Assembly: GCA_020744425.1 (NCBI GenBank)
Contig: JAGMUV010000001.1
Location: 4,154,001-4,218,000, forward strand
DNA: 64,000 bases
Direction: 5' to 3'
Source of the DNA: Dactylonectria macrodidyma
Lineage: Eukaryota; Ascomycota; Sordariomycetes; Hypocreales; Nectriaceae
A model generated the notes under the pieces. That model saw only the letters and a list, made by a program, of their open reading frames with translations, was not told the DNA's origin and did not search any database. Made by a program: the position numbers and the translations under genes. Below are positions 56,101-64,000 of the stretch, one piece after another (positions within the stretch are counted from its first letter, which is position 1; the number at the start of each line of letters is the position of its first letter).

Positions 56101-56374
56101 GCTATGCTGCGAGACCAAATATGCATCTCATGACCCCAAGATCAAATGAAGCGTTATCCATAGTTGAATCAAGGTGGCTTGATGTTTTGAAGGGAGGGAC
56201 ATCAAATACGTTTGCTAAACGTCACACGAGCCATGTAAGGTCAACCACTTGATGGGAAATCGTGAAAGCGCTTCCACTTGCCATGCTTTGTCAATGTCAA
56301 CGAAGTTAAGACTGAGTCGCAAAAAAATTGCGTTCGTCTTGATGTCCTATCAGCCAGCCTCGTGTTGGACCTGG

Positions 56375-56908
56375 TCAACCTTTTCTTAGTTTAGTTGAGT
56401 ACTGGACTTGGATCGTGACTTTGGAACGATGTGGCAGGGCTCTGTGTATCTCGTCCCAAGAGCAGCCATCTCTTTTCATCCTGCGCACAGTGTCTTCCTC
56501 TTCTGGCTTCCACTTATCACCAGACGATATTGTAGCCTGAGATGAAGCCTTAGGTGGCCTCGTACCTTTACCAAGCCTTCGACATCGAGGTGTTGGCGTC
56601 CGAATAACTTGCGCAGAGGGGCTAATCAAATTGAAACTGACACGCCGTTTCCCCGTTTTCAGTGATGCATTTCATTGAAACATTCTTGAGCGGCCATTTC
56701 TGAAACTAGGGGGAACAGGTCTTGCCTGTGATGGTGTTGGACTCAACACGCCGTATGCCGACGGGTCACGCTCCCTCGCCGGCTGTGCAACAGATCTTGT
56801 GCAACGCCTCGCTCGGCGAGAGCCCCGGACCTTTGTGGCGGCACTGCGCATCGAATAGGAAGGGGATCCAGAAAGAAGCTTAAGAAGTATCGGCAACTGA
56901 CCGAACAA
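56375..56908 (-). pseudogene. Myb/SANT-like DNA-binding protein with one stop
   Basis: A single minus-strand frame from 56908 to TGA 56375 is interrupted only by TGA 56674-56672. The C-terminal 50 residues form a Myb/SANT-like domain: DKWKPEEEDTVRRMKRDGCS then WDEIHRALPHRSKVTIQ and YSTKL, with the spaced Trp and the helix-3 basic segment of this class. A Ser/Pro/Arg-rich region precedes it. If an intron removes the TGA the gene may be functional; I saw no clear splice pair, so I call it a pseudogene with reserve. It would act in the nucleus as a DNA-binding protein. Confidence 0.5.
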
Positions 56909-57540
56909 GCTGTGGTGTACTGGGCAGCGATGATCTTATATCCTGGCACGGAGTTGGCTTCTTGCCCTGAAGCTATTCCAATTGATCTGCAGCTTCAAAC
57001 AAAGTCTCAGTCAGACAGCTAAGAAGCCAGGCTTAATGCATCGTACACCCAAGTTCCCCAAGATAACGCAACAGGAATCAATTGACAATGTCAAAGCACA
57101 CTTGGATTTTGTCCCTATTGAAGACTTCAAAGAGGAGGATTTGTTCAAATGGTAGCTTGACCACAAGGCTCAATTTCCAGGGCTGTTCCAAGTATCTTCT
57201 TCTGCTCCCACAAACGAAATATCGGTTTATAACCGTATCGCCGACGCCCCTCGAACCCCACTAGGGATGAACCGTCAAAGCGATCCAAAGGAAAGGACGA
57301 GAACGAGCTCCTTGAACGCGACGCCCTTCTCTGTATCATTCAAGCTGCTGAAATTGGGGATGTCATCACTCAGCCCACTCGGTGGATCCAGGGCCTCAAT
57401 GGTGGGCTTCGGGTTTCGGGTTGGGACGAGTGTTGCGGAGGGGCTACGCAAGTGTGCAAGATAACTTTTACTAGCTATAAGGCCTAGGAATATTAGAGAA
57501 CATTTATAAATATAATACAAAGAGATTATTAAAGGCATGA
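56909..57540 (+). other. Coding remnant, unassigned
   Basis: From about 57030 one frame reads FPKITQQESIDNVKAHLDFV, PIEDFKEEDLFKW, then a TAG (Trp expected) and LDHKAQFPGLFQV. It has protein-like character and one RIP-type stop, and resembles C-terminal parts of hAT-like transposon or uncharacterised fungal proteins. No start and no further domain. Evidence is weak. Confidence 0.25.
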
Positions 57541-57919
57541 CCCGGCCGTCCGATTACCAGCTATACTAAAAGGTGGCCTGGTCAGTCTTGCAGGTTGCCT
57601 CATACTCGGTTATGGGTTACGGCATCCTCACACTTGGATCCAAGTCTGCGTCGAATGGGCTATGCTAGCTTTCGGTCTGACGGGATCAGCTAACATCTTG
57701 TTGGCTTATGCTGTTGACAGTCTGCCTGCCCGGGCTGGAGATATCGGTACCCTTTTGAACGTGACGAAGAACTCACTAAGGTTTGGTGTCTCCTATGCAT
57801 CCGTCAGCTTGATGCAGAAGTCTGGAACTGTCAGCCAATTTACCACCATGGCAGGCCTGTTATGGTTTTCCTATTTGCTTGCTGTGCTACGGTGGGTTTA
57901 TGGAGCTTCGTTGGCTTGA
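57541..57919 (+). pseudogene. MFS transporter C-terminal fragment
   Basis: An open frame of about 125 codons ending at TGA 57919 holds the last three to four membrane helices of a major facilitator: RLPAILKGGLVSLAGCLIL, WAMLAFGLTGSANILLAYAV, the loop DSLPARAGDIGTLLNVTKNS, and TTMAGLLWFSYLLAVLRWVY. The RLPxI...G start and the pattern of the last helices match fungal drug/sugar MFS proteins. The N-terminal nine or so helices are missing; the sequence before 57541 is AT-rich and unrelated. Not functional as a transporter. Confidence 0.65.
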
Positions 57920-58300
57920 CTAATGGCATGTTGGGGTTGAGACGCTCTTTACTAAAGCTTAGTTTTTTGTTTTTGGCTATGTGTTAGTAGCAACTCGCCC
58001 TCAATGGAGCGGACAGCCAGATATTAGCTAGCATGTGACCTAAGGACAGGCGACTGAAAGAGATCGGGGCCTGCTTTAGAACGTTCGCGTTTTATTTAAA
58101 CTTTGGTTAATTGCAGTACTATACTAGACCCCTCCGCATTTGCGTTGCGGCATTGGGAAAACCCAAAGGGAAAACCAATGCCGAGGGAGAAACAGATTCA
58201 AGAAACCGGGGCCATCGCCAAGCCAGAAACCTCATGGTTTATATTCTCAAGTGCCCCAAAGGCTCACTAAATATCAATAATAAGATTTTTAATCAGAGGA

Positions 58301-58492
58301 TCACACGTTTGAACGACGACAACACCATTGACCTGTTTTCTGTGTTACCATCTGGGAAACGGAAGTCTGCAAAGAAAAGAAAGAACTTACTACCTGGCAG
58401 CAGGCCTTGTTACCGCGAGCCTCAATATCAGCTGGAGTGGCAATGGCAATGACAGCCATGGTGAGGGCGGAGAGAGCAACAGAGGCCTTCAT
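58301..58492 (-). CDS. Small secreted cysteine-containing protein, start of gene
   Basis: ATG at 58492 opens a 63-codon frame. Residues 1-20 are a textbook signal peptide (MKASVALSALTMAVIAIATP), followed by ADIEARGNKACCQ. A GTAAGT donor directly after Gln-Val (at about 58390) and an ACACAG acceptor 51 nt later would give an in-frame intron and a 46-aa product ending in QWCCRRSNV. The Cys-Cys pairs recall hydrophobins or small secreted effectors, but the total is far too short for a hydrophobin, so the 3' part may be lost. The promoter is well formed. The product would be secreted. Function unknown. Confidence 0.4.
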   Translation of the reverse strand: MKASVALSALTMAVIAIATPADIEARGNKACCQVVSSFFSLQTSVSQMVTQKTGQWCCRRSNV

Positions 58493-58613
58493 TTTGATTG
58501 TAAGAGGTAGGTTTGGCAAAAGTTTGTTGGGGGATTGGAGCTTGTGGAGTATGCTGTGGATGCTGGTGAAGTGAAAGTTGGAGTCAAGGTGGGAGTCGAA
58601 GGGGGTTTATATA
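58493..58613 (-). promoter_or_regulatory. Promoter and leader of the small secreted-protein gene
   Basis: On the minus strand TATATAAA (58613-58606) is followed by about 113 nt of CT-rich leader ending CAAAATG, a good fungal start context. This compact TATA plus pyrimidine-rich leader is typical of strongly expressed fungal genes. Confidence 0.5.
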
Positions 58614-58619
58614 GACGAA

Positions 58620-61600
58620 GTCGAGTACGATCAATACAGGTTTATGTCCACTATGCAAGTGCTGGAGTTACATCACATGCTGGCAGCTATGCCAATGAGG
58701 CCATAAAAGCTCAATGTTACAGTGGCTTGGCAATTTGAAAAATGTCATGCAAGAGTTTAAGAATCTGGGAAAGATCTACATTCAGAACGCATCCTTGAAC
58801 CTAACTTTGGAGGACTAAAACGGTTGACTCGAAAACTTGTTATCGTGGCTTGCGATATGAAATAATACAACTATCCCATATCCATAAACTTCTCGGTAAA
58901 CTCCGTCAACTTATCTATGCATGCATTGGTTACACATCGGCCGCTACAACGTTATTCTCACGCATATACCGGATATAGGAAAAGCCAACGCGGCAGCAGT
59001 CGCTTCTAATGATCAAAAAAGTTTCCCAATGTCAAACCTGTCCTCATGGAGCATCAGCGGCGCTATTCCCTTTAACCCCAAAAGCAAGGAAATCATTCTT
59101 AGCAACGTCATCGTTTTCATTGACACCGTTTAGTATAATCTTGGATGGCAGTTATTGGAGGCATTTCTCCGACAAGACATGCTGCTAGTGTTTAGGGCTC
59201 AAACTGTACTAGTGCAATGGAAAGCTTTTGTAGCCAGCCGCTGAATAGAAGATGACAACACAGGAAGCAGAAGAGATGTTGCGTCAAGTGGAAAGACCAC
59301 CCTCCTTAGTGGTAGCCTCAATGGGACCTAATACCTGGCAGTAAGGCATTGCTCTATGAATTCCATAACCAGAACCCAGATCGGCAATTACCATTATAGC
59401 GTCATAGGAGATCCTAGCCACGTAGGTGGGTTGTATCGACGACCCTCAATGTAGCACCCAACGAACCCCCCAGTCCAGTATCTCCTGTGCCCCCCTTGTT
59501 CATCAGTTTTTAGCGCGGCGCCCCTCGGATCATCGGCGACCAACGGCGGGACGGGCCAAGGATCAAGGTTTTAAGGTCCAACTTATGGAAATGCATTTAC
59601 AGAACATGGGATTTGTAAACTTTCCGTTGGTATTATCCACCAGTAAACATATACAACCGTTGTAGGAGAGGGGCCTTTTCATGACGTATGAATTGAAGGA
59701 GGCGATAATCATTCCCTTTGCTAGGATAATATTTCTATGACGATTACACCTAGCCTCGTCTCTGTAGAGACTGTGTCACATTGCCAGCTAAATGTGACGG
59801 TGTATTTGAATCCTCTTACACCTCAATGATGGTATAACCGATCCCAGAGAAGGCAATGATTATCGCTTCCTAGGCTTGCTGTAATGGAAAGGCTGCAATC
59901 TCCACAAGCATAACGTAGTCCCAAATACTAGCTGCAGGTCCAGGCTACGGGTATGTCATCTGATTCCCTGTTGGGATCCAGATGATGGAACAACACGACC
60001 CTCTCTTCGGAAAGTGTGCCTTAGCATGATCTTAACACAATCTGCCCCTTAATTAGCATATACATGTATACTGTTACTCAAAAGAATAACTTTTGTCAAC
60101 AGTAGAGGTATGCCCTTTAGAATCAGAGTGGCTTAATCATTAGGGAGGTAGGGCTTCCTAGAGAAGCTAATAAGGAGCGTATTATAGAGCTAGTTGCAGT
60201 GGCAATACTGTTTCAAGGCAGCCCGGTAGTTAGGAACGAGTTTTCAATGTCCTAGCCAAGATGCTGAACCAAATCTCAACGTTTTACTGATTGCTGTGGT
60301 TGGTTCGGAATATGCCGTTGCAATGCAGAATGGCTTGCTGACGAATTCGTGCATGCACCCGGCCTGTCAGACACACCTCCTTCAGCGGCAGCACCTGCCG
60401 ACCGCCTCGACCAGTGCCTGGCTACTGGTCGGCTTTTGGTGGCCAACATCCAATCATAATTTTTTTGTCTCAGCCCCAACGGAAACTATTAAAACCTTAA
60501 CCTCATGCCTGCTTCTTCCATGACGATCGACTTACTAACGGAATTATCCTGCGTCGTGGCTTGTCTCAAGCCTTTAAGTTGCCAGGCCAGCGTGTGCCAT
60601 GTCGAAAGGTGGCCCCGAGATTCTGAAGGTTTGTGACTTCGCGAATCCACTAGCGAATGATCTCCAAATTTACTCTACCCCATGGTTTCGTCATTCATTT
60701 CTGCGAGCGCATTCGGGTTGGCTCAAGGTATGTGGGCGCATTCGTGGAATATGTCTTTCAAAATGGTGTTCGTCTATTCAGGTCCGAAAACTCTGTGCTA
60801 GTAAATTCCTGCGCGAATTGGATGGACGAGGATCACAGGCGACGGCATGGCGATCAGATGCTCAACAAAGTTCATGTGCTTTCTCATATGGCAAACTCCG
60901 TACGCTACCGAAGGACTAGCTCCCCCCAGAACGGAGTAGTCTCCCAGAAAATGGGGACTATTAGTGCGATGATCATCCGCTTCCCCCCAGCCTAGTGCGA
61001 CAAAGGTTTAGGTACCAGCCTGCCTACGACTCCACCCGCTCCCCGCCAGTCAATCACCCGGTTGCGTTGCGCTTTATCACGCTAAACGCTAAGCGCATGG
61101 TACTTGGGACTTTATGCGTCCTGGCATTGTGTGCACCTCGCAAGATTTGCGACAGTCAAGCTTGCGTTTTAACAGCTTGTGCGGTGACGGGAGAGGGAAC
61201 TGCCGAAGGGTCCTGACGGTGAGTGCCGAAGAGGCTTCGCATGTTGAAGCGCGGCTGTGTTGCAGCTTAGAGTTCTGCTTGAGATGAGGGCCGCAGCCAG
61301 AGACGCTTTTGGGCATATCGGAAGACTTGGCGCGGCACAGTACATCCATATTTTGAGAGACAAGCAACGGCTGGTGGTGAGAACGAGCACGAGAGTTTGT
61401 TTCGTTGAGCTGCTTGCTCCTATCAATTTCCGCTACCAGCAGCGGTCTTCCATGACCGCTGATATGGGACGCCCCGGTGGGCAAACTATTCTGAAAGGGC
61501 ACATTGGGACAGTTGTACTTAGTGCGCAAGGGACGGGCCGCTCGGCCCTGCTATCGGTTCGTCAGTATTGCGTTCTGTGACAGAAGAGGCTGAAGACGGC

Positions 61601-62469
61601 ATCACATTCATCACAAACTTCCACAAAAACAGGATGAAAGAGCTTTGTGAACCTTTGGCATGGATTCGCATGTGATTCTAGAATCTCACCCAAGGGACAT
61701 GGGTCTTGTAGCTATCGGAAGTTGCCGTGCAGTCTCTTCGTCGCGCACGTTCATTGAGACGGAAGTGATCGACAGAGTGATCGACAGAGTGATCGACGGA
61801 ACGAGAGCTCCTAGGCTACGTCTCGTCTGACAACTTCAAACGCAGGCCACATTTTCAAGTCGCAGTTCAATTTAACTAAATTTAACTCAATTCAACGGCC
61901 TACCGGCTCAACGAATTCAGCCTGCGAATAGCATTAAATTGAACTCGATGGAGGTCTAGATTAACCTACTCTTCCAGCTTAGAGTGGCTGATGTGCGGCT
62001 CAATGTCCCGCCCTTGCTCGATCTCCAGGGCCAAGCTACGACCAATTCGGCACTTCTGCTACTTGTGCCCCTTTTACCGTCAAATGGAACCCCGAGCGGG
62101 GCCTAAGCCGCATCCCCTTGGGAGGATTTTCTAACCAATGAGCTTGATTGTCATGCGAGGAGGCTTGTTTTGTTGAAAGACGCCAATCCCAAAATGAGCC
62201 AGGTACACGTAACTTTCCTTCTGCACGATGTGATTGGCAAGCTGTCACTCATATGACATCGGCACTTTCCGAAGCAAGCGCCGACCACGGAAGTTGGCTG
62301 AAATGTCACGATTGGTTCAGTGTATTGCCAGAGGCGTTGATAGCTCGTTCCTGACCACTAGACTACCTGGGACCAAGATTCTTACTGTAACCAGCTTCAT
62401 GCAGTCAAAATACATTCATCATCGAGATTCTCTAAGAAACCCTACTTACCTAGTGTCACATCTATCAAC
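58620..62469. other. Nearly 4 kb with no recognisable gene
   Basis: Normal composition, no RIP signature. ORFs of 60-146 codons occur (for example 60657-60995 plus, 61089-61529 minus, 61257-61580 plus), often overlapping on opposite strands, with no motifs. A 12-bp unit GTGATCGACAGA is repeated three times at about 61765-61797. I cannot support any gene here. Confidence 0.4.
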
Positions 62470-62886
62470 TGTTGAGACTGAAGATAAAGTCTCAAAGGCT
62501 CGGATCTCTAATAAACCGGTCTCAAAGACCCGGCTTCCTAACAAGCCGGTCTCGAAGACCCGGATCCCTTGGGATCCGGTCTACCGAGAACCTTATCATA
62601 GCTATGAGGGCAACCTACAAATAGGTCTGCCGCGAGCCCTCAGTTAGATAGAAATTAAGAGCTTCTACTTACATCACAATGCACCCTTCCTATCAGATGC
62701 AACAGTTATGAGCCCGGTTTGCCTATAGCTGAAGCGGACGATATTCTTTGATCAAGCTGTATCATCAGACCCTTATCAAACCTATCTCCCTTCCTTCCTA
62801 GCCTAGGCTTGCAACCTAGCTTCTTCAAGCTAGTCCTTCCAAACTAGGTTATCAACTTCCGCTGTTGCTCGCAGTCATCTATCGCG
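62470..62886 (+). repeat. Probable 5' LTR and leader of a copia element
   Basis: Immediately upstream of the copia Gag ORF. A plausible LTR start is TGTTGAGACTGAAG at 62470. A 30-bp unit (CCGGTCTCAAAGACCCGG plus spacer) is repeated three times with ends at 62516, 62546 and 62576, each partly palindromic. GGTTATCAACTTCCGC at about 62848 could mark the LTR end and primer site. The partner LTR is outside the window, so limits are unproven. Confidence 0.4.
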
Positions 62887-64000
62887 ATGGGCGTTGCTGA
62901 TACGGAAGCCTCTTCCTGGGCCAAGCTCAACGGGCCTAGTGATTGGAAACACTGGATAGCCAGCATCCGGAAATCGGCTACTACGAAGGACGTCTGGGAC
63001 TTCATTGACCCTTTTAAGGAAAACAAGAAGTCCCTAGCCCGACCGGTCTTTCCTACAGCTGCAGACATCAAGCCTGATGCGACTAGGCTGTCTGAGCTGA
63101 CCCCAGACCAAAGGATTGACCTTAATGGCCTTGAGAAACAGTATCTCGAAAACGTCCGAATCTACGAAAAACGCCAAAAGGCCCTATCCGCTATCCAAGA
63201 CCGGATCATCCTGACCGTCGGCAACTATCGAGATGTCATCGACGATGAAGATGACGTTGCAAAGGAACTAGCCCTCCTACGGGCCCGGATCCAGCCAGCT
63301 ACCTGGTTCCATGAAAGAGAAGTCCTTGACCGATATCGAACAGCCCTCAAGGGGCCCGGCCGGACTAAGACTAAGGACTGGGTCACAAGCTGGCAGAAGG
63401 TCCTTACGGAAGCCCGTAATCTAGGCCTTCCTGACTCCAAGGGTCTCAGACCAACCCTAGACTTCCTAGAAGCTGTCAGACCGATGGACCTCACCTTCGC
63501 CGATATCTGGATGAATAAGATCCAATATAAGGCATCAAAGGGCAAGAAAGACTGGGAAGCTAAGATCCCGGACGGTATTGAGATCAGCGAGCTGTTCGAA
63601 AAACAGGCTACAGAGACGAAGGCACCGAAAGGGTCCTTTTCCACGTTCCAGAAAACCGGCTCTTCTAAGCCTGCCGGATCTAACGGATCCGAGGGACCAA
63701 AGACCCCCTGCCTCTGTGGCAAACAGCATTTCTATTCAAAATGCCCTTACCTAGTTACTTCTATCCGCCCGGCCGGATGGAAGCCTAACCAAGACATAGA
63801 ATTCCAGATCAATCAACAGCTCGAAGACCCTGCTACGAAACAACGGGTAGATCGAGCTCTGCAGAGACAGAAGCCTAGGGATACCCAGCCAGGGGCCCCA
63901 AAGGCCACTACAGACAACAGGGATGAAGGCTACATCAAGGGCAGCTCCTTTGCCGGCCTTTCCCTTCAGACCACACAGCCGCCGGACCAACAGCAAGGTC
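62887..64000 (+). CDS. Copia-type Gag polyprotein, cut by the window end
   Basis: ATG at 62887 opens a frame with no stop to the window end (371 codons). It encodes a retrotransposon Gag: an N-terminal helical region (SDWKHWIASIRKSATTKDVW, DFIDPF), a central Gag core with many Leu/Trp helices (RIQPATWFHEREVLDRYRTA, LKGPGRTKTKDWVTSWQ), then a zinc-knuckle-like CLCGKQHFYSKCPY (CX1CX3HX4C) at about residues 275-286, and a Gln/Pro-rich tail. The arrangement matches Gag of fungal Ty1/copia elements, not Ty3/gypsy. Codon use is normal and there is no RIP damage, so the element is recent. Protease, integrase and RT should follow beyond 64000. Confidence 0.8.
   Translation, partial: MGVADTEASSWAKLNGPSDWKHWIASIRKSATTKDVWDFIDPFKENKKSLARPVFPTAADIKPDATRLSELTPDQRIDLNGLEKQYLENVRIYEKRQKALSAIQDRIILTVGNYRDVIDDEDDVAKELALLRARIQPATWFHEREVLDRYRTALKGPGRTKTKDWVTSWQKVLTEARNLGLPDSKGLRPTLDFLEAVRPMDLTFADIWMNKIQYKASKGKKDWEAKIPDGIEISELFEKQATETKAPKGSFSTFQKTGSSKPAGSNGSEGPKTPCLCGKQHFYSKCPYLVTSIRPAGWKPNQDIEFQINQQLEDPATKQRVDRALQRQKPRDTQPGAPKATTDNRDEGYIKGSSFAGLSLQTTQPPDQQQG

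Noticed and set aside
61089..61580. Opposing ORFs of 146 and 107 codons
   Set aside because: They overlap on opposite strands and neither shows a recognisable domain; not supportable without a homology search.

Overview
The window is a piece of a filamentous ascomycete (Pezizomycotina) genome. Genes carry short 50-80 nt introns with GTATGT/GTAAGT-type donors. Protein families are typically fungal: NACHT-type NLRs, a HET-domain protein and a chromodomain-bearing Ty3/gypsy element. Long AT-rich tracts are depleted in CpA/TpG and rich in TpA, the footprint of repeat-induced point mutation (RIP). Everything points to a transposon-rich accessory compartment; I cannot name the species.

Layout. 1-5.6 kb: RIP-degraded DNA with four MITE-like elements (one inside another) and a solo LTR. 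5.6-12.6 kb: a structurally intact Ty3/gypsy chromovirus with apparently identical 454-bp LTRs, a 5-bp target duplication, a likely self-priming site and an extra spliced antisense gene. 12.7-21 kb: RIP relics, a small spliced gene, and broken genes (an NLR fragment, a RIP-riddled conserved hypothetical, an ankyrin ORF, a truncated CorA-like fragment). 21.1-26.3 kb: a MULE with perfect 44-bp inverted repeats, interrupted by a RIP-degraded Fot1/pogo-type element and a 500-bp TRIM. 26.5-33.7 kb: the best-preserved host genes, a three-exon PNP-NACHT-ankyrin NLR (1262 aa) and a two-exon HET protein (705 aa), both on the minus strand. 34.4-40.7 kb: a long-inverted-repeat element split by a RIP-destroyed Ty1/copia. 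41.1-42.9 kb: a pogo-type element with perfect 52-bp ends but a dead transposase. 44.1-49.9 kb: a NACHT-WD40 NLR with eleven nonsense codons upstream of an undamaged 13-repeat WD40 array, then an ankyrin fragment. 50-58.5 kb: relics of a membrane protein, nitrilase, Myb-like protein and MFS transporter, and a small secreted-protein gene start. 58.6-62.4 kb: nothing I can identify. 62.5-64 kb: the start of a non-RIPed copia element whose Gag ORF runs off the window.

Together this looks like a fungal self/non-self recognition island: one intact NLR and one intact HET gene amid at least three decayed NLR pieces, in DNA shaped by RIP and nested transposition. RIP-type changes (CAA/CAG to TAA/TAG, TGG to TAG/TGA) explain most of the gene inactivation seen. 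Transposon boundaries were set by matching terminal repeats and target duplications by eye; family calls rest on recognised motifs without a database search.
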